DNA of 30,950 nt from Fen731 sp964354265 (GTDB lineage Bacteria > Actinomycetota > Humimicrobiia > Humimicrobiales > Humimicrobiaceae). Positions 17,592-25,800 of the stretch are shown piece by piece; positions within the stretch are counted from its first letter, which is position 1, and each line of letters starts with the position of its first letter. Location of the stretch: the NCBI GenBank assembly GCA_964354265.1, contig CAYGYY010000019.1, positions 1-30,950 of the forward strand. Direction: 5' to 3'. Below the pieces are notes generated by a model. That model was not told where the DNA came from, ran no database searches, and saw only the letters and a list, made by a program, of their open reading frames with translations. A program made the position numbers and the translations under genes.

Positions 17592-17622
17592 CCTTTTTAG
17601 TCTCTCTGGACTATTTTAAAGG
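17592..17622 (-). promoter_or_regulatory. PyrR-binding RNA loop (anti-antiterminator)
   Basis: The RNA hairpin TAGTC-CAGAGA-GACTA (17613-17598) has the hexaloop pattern CNGNGA. Its AGTCCAGAGAGACT matches the known PyrR-binding consensus ARUCCNGNGAGRYU. A lower stem CCTTT/AAAGG with purine-rich internal loops completes the expected shape, and AATTTC/GAAATT may extend it. The position is about 50 nt into the leader and upstream of the antiterminator. Confidence 0.9.
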
Positions 17623-17675
17623 TATTTCCTGGAAATTATTGCTATTTAATTCCTAATTATTTTTTTACCGAAGAT

Positions 17676-17704
17676 AATATAAGAGATTTTAAACAAAAAT
17701 ACAA
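17676..17704 (-). promoter_or_regulatory. Probable promoter of the pyr operon
   Basis: On the minus strand TTGTAT (17704-17699) is 17 nt upstream of TATATT (17681-17676), predicting a start near 17669. That start lies before the PyrR loop, as the attenuation model needs. Another -10 reading (TATTAT, 2 nt later) is possible. Confidence 0.55.
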
Positions 17705-17710
17705 GATATT

Positions 17711-17730
17711 TTAGATTTTTTTAGATTTTT
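17711..17730 (-). repeat. Two tandem AT-rich decamers upstream of the pyr promoter
   Basis: The 10-bp unit AAAAATCTAA (minus-strand reading) is repeated exactly twice, ending 6 nt before the -35 hexamer. A-tracts repeat at one helical turn, as in UP elements or curved DNA. A role in promoter strength is inferred. Confidence 0.6.
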
Positions 17731-17754
17731 TATTATCCGGATATTTGTTTTTTA

Positions 17755-17783
17755 TTAATACTATTGAAATAGTAGTGTATAAT
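17755..17783 (+). promoter_or_regulatory. Probable promoter of the Rrf2-family gene
   Basis: A perfect TATAAT (17778-17783) is preceded at 17 nt by a weak TTAATA (17755-17760). The start would be near 17790, about 65 nt before the ATG. A weak -35 element with an overlapping palindrome suggests a regulated promoter. Confidence 0.5.
17759..17774. promoter_or_regulatory. Candidate operator of the Rrf2 regulator
   Basis: A perfect palindrome TACTATT-GA-AATAGTA (7-bp arms, 2-nt centre) lies between the -35 and -10 hexamers of the Rrf2 promoter. This is a classic position for autorepression by a dimeric regulator. Binding by the neighbouring Rrf2 protein is inferred, not shown. Confidence 0.5.
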
Positions 17784-17855
17784 ATGGTAAATGTACTTTT
17801 TATTAAAAATATGTTTTCTTGATCAAAACAATTCTATTAAAAAAGGAAAAACAGA

Positions 17856-18272
17856 ATGAAACTCTCAACCAGAAGCAGGTATGGAACAAGGCTGGTTCTT
17901 GAACTTGCACTGAAATTTAACCAGGGTCCTATATACTTAAAAGAAATAAGCAGATCACAGGAGATTTCTTTAAAATACCTTGGCCAGCTTATAATACCAT
18001 TAAAAATAGCAGGTATTGTAAAATCTTCTAGAGGCGCGCATGGCGGTTACTACCTGGCAAAAAATCCGGATAAAATCAGGTTAAGTGAGATTATCAGGGC
18101 ACTTGAAGGACCTATATGCCTGGTTGAATGCCTTGAAAACCCTGAAATATGTGAAAGGTATGAGGATTGTGTTTCCAGATTTTTCTGGAATGAAATAAAC
18201 ATGATGTTTTATAAATCTCTGGAAAACATTACAATTCAGGACATGGTAGACAAATATAACAGTAAAAAGTAG
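17856..18272 (+). CDS. Rrf2-family transcriptional regulator with candidate Fe-S cysteines
   Basis: A winged-helix regulator of the IscR/NsrR/RsrR/CymR family. The 138-residue protein has the family opening MKLSTRSRYGTRLVLELAL. The recognition-helix region follows (ISLKYLGQLIIPLKIAGIVKS), then the wing motif SRGAHGGYYLAKNP (58-71), then LSEIIRALEGPICLVEC. Cys92, Cys99 and Cys105, spaced C-x6-C-x5-C, occupy the place where IscR-like members bind an Fe-S cluster; Cys88 is extra. It could sense iron-sulfur status, redox state or nitric oxide, and I cannot tell which. No isc/suf genes are beside it. The ATG follows AAAAGGA. The next gene has its own promoter, so the regulator may control that promoter as well as its own. 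Confidence 0.92.
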   Translation: MKLSTRSRYGTRLVLELALKFNQGPIYLKEISRSQEISLKYLGQLIIPLKIAGIVKSSRGAHGGYYLAKNPDKIRLSEIIRALEGPICLVECLENPEICERYEDCVSRFFWNEINMMFYKSLENITIQDMVDKYNSKK

Positions 18273-18314
18273 AATATTAAGCCTGGTAGGCGTTCAACTT
18301 TCCATAAATGCATA

Positions 18315-18344
18315 TTGACATTATGTTTTAATAAGTATTAAAAT
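18315..18344 (+). promoter_or_regulatory. Promoter of the NEW3-ABC exporter genes with overlapping palindrome
   Basis: A perfect TTGACA (18315-18320) lies 18 nt upstream of TAAAAT (18339-18344), predicting a start near 18351. Inside it, TTTTAATA-AG-TATTAAAA (18326-18343) is a perfect palindrome with 8-bp arms and a 2-nt centre. It overlaps the -10 element and has the same geometry as the palindrome at the Rrf2 promoter, though its sequence differs. Confidence 0.6.
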
Positions 18345-18432
18345 TCAAAGGTTAGTGGCAAAATTGATTTGAACGCTATTTTCCTAAAAATTGAAAAAAT
18401 TATAGAAAGGATCTAAAAATAAGGTGATAAAA

Positions 18433-19332
18433 GTGAGTAAAAAATCAAAGGCACTGGTAATAACAACAATTTCATTTTTAATCCTGTCAGTTGTCCTAAT
18501 GATACCAGGAATAATATCTGCACAGGAAGGAACTGAGGAAACGGCTACAGAGACTATTGTACTGGATATCCCTGAAAAAATAAGTTTCGATGTAATTTTC
18601 CCGGAGTTAAGCGCAAAAGCCGGCACAAATTTTGAGTTTAAATTTGATCTTCTTTACGAAGGCGATGAAGAAGCTACATTTAATATGGTCACTGAAGGTC
18701 CTGAGGACTGGTATATTGTAATCTCTCCTTCATATGAGGACAAAGAAGTTAATGCGATAAAAATGCAGCCGGGCCAGAAGGAAAGCCTAAAACTTCTTGC
18801 TTATCCTCCTGTTGCTAAGGATCAGCAGATAGCAGGAGATTTCCCGATTAAAGTAATAGTCTCAAATGAAGACCTCAAAATTTCAGAGGAATATGAATTC
18901 ATAGCTACGGTAACAGCTACATATGATTCATCCCTTACTGCAAAATATGGCGTACTTAACACCCAGGCAACTTCCGGTAAGAACAATCCGTTTATGCTGG
19001 TGCTGGAAAACACCGGATCGGGTGATATTGAGAATATAACATTCAAATCAGATGCACCACAAAAATGGATAATCAAATTTGAACCAGAAAAAATAGACAA
19101 ATTGAAAGCCGGCGAAACTAAGGATATCGAGGTAACAATAACTCCGCCAGATAAGACAATAGCAGGCGATTACATGCTTAACTTTGCATCACAAAGTGAG
19201 GATGCATCTAATAATATTGACATAAGAGTAACAGTAGAGACGCCCTCCATATGGGGATGGGTGGGAATAGCAATAATTGTATTAGTTGTAATAGGAGTTG
19301 CAGTTATATTTGCAAGACTAGGAAGAAGATAG
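18433..19332 (+). CDS. Secreted, membrane-anchored protein with two NEW3-like domains
   Basis: Function unknown; it resembles COG1470-type membrane proteins with NPCBM-associated NEW3 (Ig-like) domains. From GTG 18433 it is 299 residues. That start has AAGGTGAT just upstream and I prefer it to GTG 18424. Basic residues and a hydrophobic signal sequence end at about IISA-QEG. Two related beta-rich domains follow. The first contains EDWYIVISP and AYPPVAKDQQIAGDFP; the second contains QKWIIKFEP and TITPPDKTIAGDY, the repeated W...P...PP...AGD(Y/F) signature. One transmembrane helix (WGWVGIAIIVLVVIGVAVIF) and a basic tail RLGRR close it, so most of the chain should be outside the cell. It sits 3 nt before the ABC ATPase, suggesting it is an external partner of that exporter. 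Confidence 0.85.
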   Translation: MSKKSKALVITTISFLILSVVLMIPGIISAQEGTEETATETIVLDIPEKISFDVIFPELSAKAGTNFEFKFDLLYEGDEEATFNMVTEGPEDWYIVISPSYEDKEVNAIKMQPGQKESLKLLAYPPVAKDQQIAGDFPIKVIVSNEDLKISEEYEFIATVTATYDSSLTAKYGVLNTQATSGKNNPFMLVLENTGSGDIENITFKSDAPQKWIIKFEPEKIDKLKAGETKDIEVTITPPDKTIAGDYMLNFASQSEDASNNIDIRVTVETPSIWGWVGIAIIVLVVIGVAVIFARLGRR

Positions 19333-19335
19333 AAC

Positions 19336-20283
19336 ATGAACAATGTGATTGATAAACCAATAATTGTTGCTGAAAATTTAACAAAACAATATAACGGAAA
19401 GACTGTTGTCAGTAACCTTAATCTTACAGTGAAAGAGGGAGAGATATTTGGTCTCCTTGGACCTAATGGTTCAGGAAAGTCGACAATAATATTAATGATT
19501 CTCGGGTTAACTGAACCTACTTCAGGTTCCATTACAGTTGCCGGGTTTAATTCGACCAGAGAGCCCATCAAAGTAAAAAGGATAACAGGATATCTTCCGG
19601 AAAGACTTGGTTTTTACGAGGATATGACAGCAAGGCAAAACCTGAAATATACAGCAGATCTTAACAGCATTCCACTTAAAGATTCTGAAATAAAAGTACA
19701 GGAAGTGCTTGAGATAGTGGGTCTTGAAAAAAATAAGAATAATCTCGTAAAGACGTTTTCAAAAGGAATGAAACAGAGGCTTGGTATAGCAGATGTCTTA
19801 ATAAAGGACCCTGGTCTTGTAATACTTGACGAGCCTACAGAAGGACTTGATATTAAGATTGCAAACCAGATTTTGGAAAATATCAGGATTCTTAACAATC
19901 AAAAGAAAATCACTTTCCTTATATGCTCCCATCAACTAAATCTTGTCCAGAGAATATGCACCAGGATAGGAATTATGTCCAAAGGCAAGATGATAGGCGA
20001 AGGCCTTATCGATAATCTTGGGAGAGGGTTATTTTCTGCAGGTAAATACAGGATAGAAATTGAAGTTTCTGATGCAACACCGGAAATACTTGAAAAAATC
20101 AGGAACATGGATGAGGTTTTGGATGTTGAACAAATAGACAACCTTATTCAGATAACAAGTGATGCAGATATAAGGTCTGTGATCTCAAAACTCATCATTG
20201 ATAATAACCTGCTGCTGACAAGGATGAACATTAAGGATTCTTCACTTGAAGAAATATATTTGAAATATTTTAAAGAGGAGTAA
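19336..20283 (+). CDS. ABC transporter ATP-binding protein (ABC-2/DrrA-like)
   Basis: Cytoplasmic ATPase of an exporter. The 315-residue protein has Walker A GPNGSGKST (42-50), signature FSKGMKQRL (141-149), Walker B LVILDEPTEGLD (161-172, catalytic Glu166) and switch His199 in CSHQL. The Q-loop position reads GYLPE, common in this subfamily. A C-terminal extension of about 90 residues after the core (KYRIEIEVSDATPEILEKI...) matches the accessory domain of DrrA/CcmA-type ATPases. It is 3 nt after the NEW3 gene and 1 nt before the permease. The substrate cannot be told from sequence. Confidence 0.95.
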   Translation: MNNVIDKPIIVAENLTKQYNGKTVVSNLNLTVKEGEIFGLLGPNGSGKSTIILMILGLTEPTSGSITVAGFNSTREPIKVKRITGYLPERLGFYEDMTARQNLKYTADLNSIPLKDSEIKVQEVLEIVGLEKNKNNLVKTFSKGMKQRLGIADVLIKDPGLVILDEPTEGLDIKIANQILENIRILNNQKKITFLICSHQLNLVQRICTRIGIMSKGKMIGEGLIDNLGRGLFSAGKYRIEIEVSDATPEILEKIRNMDEVLDVEQIDNLIQITSDADIRSVISKLIIDNNLLLTRMNIKDSSLEEIYLKYFKEE

Positions 20284-20284
20284 A

Positions 20285-21265
20285 ATGAGAGGCGCTTTAA
20301 CAGTATTCCGTAAAGAAATGGGTGATTACTTCAGCAGCAAGATTTTTCTTATACTTCTTGCTCTTATATATATTGCGGGCCTTGGCTTTGCATATCTTTC
20401 AATCCAGGCGATAAAATCTGCTCCAATGAGCACAGACCAGTCACTGCTTATAAAAGTCTTTATTGACGAGATGTTCTTTTTAAAGCTTTTTACGGTAGGT
20501 GAAATCAGGGCAATTATGACATTCAATTTTGTAAGGTTCTTTGGTGCTTTTATACCCCTTATTGGCATTCTGTTTGGATTTAATGCCATAAACAGTGAAA
20601 GAAATTCAGGAAATATAAGCAGGTTGCTTTCACAACCGATTTACAGGGACAGCCTTATAAATGGAAAATTTCTTGCAGGTATTACTACCCTGACAATAAT
20701 GATATCCAGTATAGTTTTTATTGTAATGGGGATAGGATTGCGCGCAATAGGAGTCCCGCCTACAGCAGAAGAAATACTCAGGATATTCATGTTTATTTTC
20801 ATTTGCATAATATACGGTATGTTCTGGATGAGCCTATCCATGCTTTTTTCTGTAATTATGCGAAATGTTGCCGCTGCGTTACTAACAGTAATACCTATAT
20901 GGCTCTTTTTAACATTTTTCTGGCCTTTTATAGCACCGCAGATTGCAAACCAGATAATACCTGTGCAAGAGGGGGCTACACTTGCAACACAGATGGATAA
21001 CCTGTCGCTATCTGTTAACCTGTTGCGCATTTCGCCTTTTATATTATTCTTTGAGGCAACAGCTGCAATTATTGATCCTACCCTTGGCCATTTATCGATG
21101 ACAGTCTCAGACAGTGATTTAAGCAAGCTTATTGCAAATCCCCTGTCTTTAAGCCAGAGTTTCCTGCAGGTATGGCCACAATTGATAGTGCTTATTATGC
21201 TGACAATAATATGTTTTGCAATTTCCTATATAGTATTCATGAAACAGGAAATCAGGTCTACATAA
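20285..21265 (+). CDS. ABC-2 type permease
   Basis: Membrane subunit partnering the ATPase just upstream. The 326-residue protein has about six hydrophobic segments, including IFLILLALIYIAGLGFAYLSI (the N-terminal helix), FFGAFIPLIGILFGF, TIMISSIVFIVMGIGL, IFMFIFICIIYGMFWMSLSM, LLTVIPIWLFLTFFWPFI and LIVLIMLTIICFAISYIVF. The cytoplasmic loop NSERNSGNISRLLSQPIYR, followed by GKFLAG, is the recognisable ABC-2/NosY-like motif. A large external loop lies between the last two helices. ATG 20285 follows AGAGGAG, which overlaps the end of the ATPase gene. The NEW3-ATPase-permease order recurs in other bacteria, but I know of no assigned substrate. Confidence 0.92.
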   Translation: MRGALTVFRKEMGDYFSSKIFLILLALIYIAGLGFAYLSIQAIKSAPMSTDQSLLIKVFIDEMFFLKLFTVGEIRAIMTFNFVRFFGAFIPLIGILFGFNAINSERNSGNISRLLSQPIYRDSLINGKFLAGITTLTIMISSIVFIVMGIGLRAIGVPPTAEEILRIFMFIFICIIYGMFWMSLSMLFSVIMRNVAAALLTVIPIWLFLTFFWPFIAPQIANQIIPVQEGATLATQMDNLSLSVNLLRISPFILFFEATAAIIDPTLGHLSMTVSDSDLSKLIANPLSLSQSFLQVWPQLIVLIMLTIICFAISYIVFMKQEIRST

Positions 21266-21281
21266 TTATTTTAAATCGATT

Positions 21282-21313
21282 AAGCCCCGGGTAGTAAAAA
21301 ATACCCGGGGCTT
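21282..21313. terminator. Strong bidirectional terminator between convergent genes
   Basis: AAGCCCCGGGTA (21282-21293) and TACCCGGGGCTT (21302-21313) form a perfect 12-bp GC-rich stem with an 8-nt loop. It lies between the permease (plus) and the rluD-family gene (minus). U-tracts are short on both sides, so efficiency is uncertain, but position and symmetry fit a shared terminator. Confidence 0.8.
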
Positions 21314-21372
21314 TAGAGCATCCAGAACAGGCCTTCTGATATTTGCCAATTTATATCATAATTGCTAAAAAA

Positions 21373-22332
21373 TTATATTTTATTTGTCCGTAAAAATTCA
21401 AGGCTTTCCTCTAGGTCTTCTGAAAGTTCATCAAAGAGTTCTATCTTTTCGCCCGTTTCAGGATGTGTAAAAGACAGCATTTTTGCATGCAGGAACTGCC
21501 TCTGGAGGCCAATTTTTTTTGCAATTGCGTTACTTTCCCTGTTTCCATAAAGAGTATCTCCGACAATAGGGTGGTTTATATAGCTGAAATGTACCCTTAT
21601 CTGGTGTGTCCTTCCAGTTTTTGGATAAACATCAACCAGCGTACAATTACCAAAATGCTCTATGACCTGAAAATCTGTAACAGCCTCCCTTCCACTGTCG
21701 ATAGAGACAGACATTTTTTTCCTGTCCATCCTGGATCTTCCTACTGGTAAATCAATATGACCTGCCTCCTCCACAAAACTTCCGTACACTAATGCTGAAT
21801 AACATTTTATGATTTTTCTTTGCTTAAAAAGATCTGATAACCTGTATTGTATTGATGGGAATTTTGCAATAATAATCAAACCTGAAGTATCTTTATCCAG
21901 CCTGTGCACTATACCTGGCCTTGTCGATTTATTAAAAATCTCCTGGTGATTCTTAAAATAAAAGACTATCGCATTTGCAAGGGTATTTGAACTGTTTCCT
22001 GCTGCAGGATGGACTGAAATCCCCGGGTCTTTTGAAACTGCTATAAAATAGGGGTCCTCATAGACTATTTTCAAGCTTCTATTTAAAGGTATGAGGTCTT
22101 CCGGCGGCATACATGCTTCGATATCGTATATCTCCACTTTATCATTAAACCTTACCCTGTGATTTTTATTTGCCGGGGTTCCATTAACCAGTACTCCTTT
22201 ATTTGCTATAAGTTTCTGTATATAACTTCTTGATAGCCCTGTTAATTTTTGAACTAGCAGGTTATCAAGCCGTTTGTCTGAATCGCATTCATCTGCCTGA
22301 ACAGTAAAGTTATTAGTTTTTTTCGGAATCAA
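21373..22332 (-). CDS. rluD: RluD-family large-subunit rRNA pseudouridine synthase
   Basis: Isomerises uridines to pseudouridine in RNA, most likely 23S rRNA. The 319-residue protein has an N-terminal S4 RNA-binding domain (RLDNLLVQKLTGLSRSYIQKL). The catalytic Asp146 is in HRLDKDTSG, and KTGRTHQIRVHF is the family motif. Assignment to RluD rather than RluC or another paralogue is by general similarity. The start is TTG 22332 with no clear ribosome-binding site. It overlaps lspA by 20 nt, so translational coupling is likely. lspA-rluD adjacency is common in many bacteria. Confidence 0.93.
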   Translation of the reverse strand: MIPKKTNNFTVQADECDSDKRLDNLLVQKLTGLSRSYIQKLIANKGVLVNGTPANKNHRVRFNDKVEIYDIEACMPPEDLIPLNRSLKIVYEDPYFIAVSKDPGISVHPAAGNSSNTLANAIVFYFKNHQEIFNKSTRPGIVHRLDKDTSGLIIIAKFPSIQYRLSDLFKQRKIIKCYSALVYGSFVEEAGHIDLPVGRSRMDRKKMSVSIDSGREAVTDFQVIEHFGNCTLVDVYPKTGRTHQIRVHFSYINHPIVGDTLYGNRESNAIAKKIGLQRQFLHAKMLSFTHPETGEKIELFDELSEDLEESLEFLRTNKI

Positions 22333-22822
22333 TTTGTTTGGCCGGGTCTTTTTTAAAGAAAGTCCTGATAATAATAATCAATATTATACCAAAACCTATT
22401 ACAATAAAACTATCAGCCACATTAAATACTGCAAAATATTCAAGATGCAGGTAGTCTGTGACCTCGCCTGAATAAAGTATCCTGTCCAGCAGATTGCCTG
22501 CTGCCCCGCCAAGTATAAACCCGAGCGCCAGGTTATAAAAAACTGAAGGTATATTAAGTTTTATCTTTAAGATGATTATAAGGATTATCGCAACTATAGA
22601 TATGATTATAAAGATTTTTGTTTTATCCTGGAATATGCCAAATGCTGCCCCTGTATTTGTTACACGTGTGATATAAAACAATTTCGGTATGACCTCTATG
22701 GGAAATATTTCTTCTGGCTGCATATTTACAATATATTTTGTGTACTGGTCAAGAACAAAGACTATAATTGCACTTATTGAAAAAATTATATTAAGGATTT
22801 TGTTAGATAATTGCTTTGCCAT
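22313..22822 (-). CDS. lspA: Lipoprotein signal peptidase II
   Basis: Membrane aspartyl protease that cleaves signal peptides from diacylglyceryl-modified prolipoproteins. The 169-residue protein has four hydrophobic segments and the conserved blocks VTNTGAAFGIF and GGAAGNLLDRI. The catalytic aspartates are Asp113 (NLLDR) and Asp137 (FNVADSFI). The start ATG is 3 nt after the ileS stop, with no recognisable ribosome-binding site, so re-initiation after ileS is likely. Confidence 0.95.
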   Translation of the reverse strand: MAKQLSNKILNIIFSISAIIVFVLDQYTKYIVNMQPEEIFPIEVIPKLFYITRVTNTGAAFGIFQDKTKIFIIISIVAIILIIILKIKLNIPSVFYNLALGFILGGAAGNLLDRILYSGEVTDYLHLEYFAVFNVADSFIVIGFGIILIIIIRTFFKKDPAKQIDSEKN

Positions 22823-22825
22823 TTT

Positions 22826-25800
22826 CTATACAATACTTCCTGTCACCAAAATACCTGCTTTAATATTATGTTCATTGACTTTTAGCTCTTTTATAAACAT
22901 ATCATTTAAAAACTCCCCATCAAGCTGCCTGCTTAATGTCTCTTTTTTAATATAATCGCTGTATTTTTTTATTATTTGCCACGTATTGTCTTCGCATTCC
23001 AGTGCTAAGCGGATAGTATTCTCTATCTTAAAATTTGCCTCTTTCCTGAGATTCTGTATCTGGTGGACAAGTTCCCTGCAGAAACCTTCCTCTTCCAGCT
23101 CTTTTGTAATAGCAATACTTATCCCCACTGTATATTCCCCGTCACTTTCAACTCCGACATCTTCCAGATTTTTAATTTCTACTATAACTTCTTCAGCTAG
23201 TATTTCAACCTGACAGCCTTTTACAATAAGGTTTATATTCTTATTATTTTTAACTTTCAGTGCAATCTGCACCGGATTCTCTGCTCCCAGCGCGGATTGT
23301 ATCTCAATCAGCAAGGCACCATATTTTGGACCGAGCAACTTTAAGTTTGGCTTGATGCTGTATAAAACTATACTTTCAAGTTTTTCTATTATTTCCAGTT
23401 CTTTTACATTTAATTCTTCAAGAATAACTTCTTTAAAATGTAAGCAGGCATCCTTTTTCCTGTTGTCCTCATCGAAATAAACTTTCAGACTTGATAATGG
23501 CTGTCTTGTCTTTATATTAATCCTGCTCCTGACAGACCTACCCAGGCCTATTATTTTCCTTATAGTGCTCATCTTAAAACTGAGGTCCTCATCAATCAGT
23601 GAAGGGTCTGCTAAGGGGTAATCTTCAAGATGGACACTATCTTTACTTATGGATATCCCGGCGGTAAGATTTTTATAAATTTCCTCACTGATAAAAGGAA
23701 TATATGGCGCAGCTAGTTTTGATACAGTAACGAGGCATTCATAAAGCGTCTTATAAGCGCTTATTTTTTCATTATCATTTTCACTTTTCCAGAACCTTCT
23801 CCTGCTCCTTCTTACATACCAGTTGGAAAGGTCGTCAACAAATGATTCTATCATTCTACCGCTGTCTGTAACATTGAAATCATCCATGAGCCCTGTAACT
23901 CTTCCTATCGTCCTGTTCAGTTCTGATATAATCCACCTGTCGATTTCTATTCTGTCTTTTACTTCAAGGTTATATTTTTCAGGGTTGAAGTCATCTATAT
24001 TTGCATAGATGACAAAAAACGAATATGTATTCCACAAGGTCAGAAGGAATTTCCTTATAACTTCATCAATAGCTTTTACTGAGAAGTTCTTTGCATTCCA
24101 GGGTGAAACAACAGTAAAGAAATACCACCTCAGTGCGTCGGCGCCTTGTCTGTTTAATATATCCCATGGTTTTACAACATTACCTTTTGACTTGCTCATT
24201 TTTTGTCCATATTCATCGTTTATAAGCCCCAGGCAGAGCACATTTTTATATGATGATTTTTCAAAAAGAAGTGTGGATATTGTAAGCATTGTATAGAACC
24301 AGCCTCTGGTCTGGTCAATAGCTTCGCATATAAAATCTGCGGGATAGTTTTGTTCAAAAATATCACTATTTTCAAAAGGATAGTGGTATTGCGCAAATGG
24401 CATGGCGCCTGAATCGAACCACACGTCAATTACTTCAGGTGTCCTTTTCATTTCTGCGCCACATATATCGCAGATTATCCTGATATTATCCACATAAGGC
24501 TTATGCAGGTCCAGGCCATCTGGTACATTGCTGCCCTTCTCTTTTAACTCTGCTACGCTGCCTATGCATATAATGTGTCCGTTTATATCAGACCAGATTG
24601 GAAGAGGCGTCCCCCAGTATCTTTCCCTTGTCAATGCCCAATCGACATTATTTTCAAGCCAGTTGCCAAACCGTCCATACTTTATATGCTCAGGATACCA
24701 TGTCACATTTTCATTTGACTGTAATAACTTTTCCTTTATTTCTGATGTTTTTATATACCAGCTTTTTTTAGCGTAATATATAAGCTTCTTCTCACATCTC
24801 CAGCAGAAAGGATAAGAGTGTTCGAATTTCCAAACCTTGAATAAGAGCCCCCTGTCCTTCAGGTCTTCTATTATCATTGGATTTGCATCTTCAATAGAGA
24901 GTCTGCCAAAACATTCGACTTCAGGTTTAAACTTACCTTCTTCATCCACCATTTGCACCAATGGAAGATCGTTCGCTTTACCGACTTTCATATCATCCTC
25001 CCCAAAAGCCGGTGCGATATGCACTATGCCAGTCCCCTCTTCAACAGATATGAAATCTCCTGCAATGACCCTGAAGGCATTTTTACTGTCTGTGTTTTTA
25101 TATACTGGAATATAACCTGTATTTAAAAGTTCTGTTCCCTTAAATCTTTTAACTATTTTGTATCCGGGAACATCTGCAAAAACGCTCTCGACCATGTTTT
25201 CTACCAAAATATATATCTTCCCTTCGCTGGCCACTTCTGTATATACTGCGTCCGTGTTCACTGCGCAAGCCACATTTGATATTAGCGTCCATGGGGTTGT
25301 GGTCCAAACAAGAAAGAATGTGTCTTGCATTTCAGAATGTGGAAACCTTACGATTATGGAACAATCTTCGATATCCTTATAGCCAAGAGCTACTTCGTGT
25401 GATGATAATGCAGTTCCGCATCTGGGACAATATGGCACTATTTTGTAACTTTCATATAAAAGACCTTTTTCCCAAATTGCTTTAAGTATCCACCATATTG
25501 TCTCAATATATTCATTTTTGAATGTAAAATATGCATTTTCCATATCAATCCAGAAACCGATTCTTTCAGTCATTTTTTTCCATTCAACCTCGTATTTCAT
25601 TACGCTTTCCCTGCAGAGCCTGTTGAATTCTTCAATGCCTATCTTTTCTATTTCTTTTTTAGAATTTATCCCAAGCTTTTTTTCAATCTCAAGCTCAACT
25701 GGCAGTCCATGCGTGTCCCATCCGGCTTTCCTGCTTACAAAATAGCCTTTCATGGTTTTATAGCGTGGAAAAATATCTTTGAATACTCTTGAAAGGACAT

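Larger units (their letters stand above)
17451..17855. other. 405-nt divergent control region between pyrR and the Rrf2 gene
   Basis: The only gene-free stretch over 300 nt. On the minus strand it holds the pyr promoter, its upstream decamer repeat, a roughly 220-nt leader with PyrR loop, antiterminator and terminator, and the pyrR ribosome-binding site. On the plus strand it holds the Rrf2 promoter with an overlapping palindrome and an AAAAGGA ribosome-binding site. The individual elements are listed separately. I see no convincing protein-coding frame in it. Confidence 0.85.

Noticed and set aside
17450..17656. Plus-strand 68-codon frame across the pyr leader as a small gene
   Set aside because: It lies entirely over the attenuator structures, has no ribosome-binding site, and its translation has no recognisable features.
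18281..18292. Small hairpin GCCT-GGT-AGGC just after the Rrf2 gene, considered as a terminator
   Set aside because: Only 4 bp of stem and no U-tract follows; too weak to call.
18290..18376. Inverted repeat GCGTTCAA/TTGAACGC flanking the exporter promoter, 71 nt apart
   Set aside because: An 8-bp match is fairly likely by chance in a 150-nt region, and it has no clear relation to other signals.
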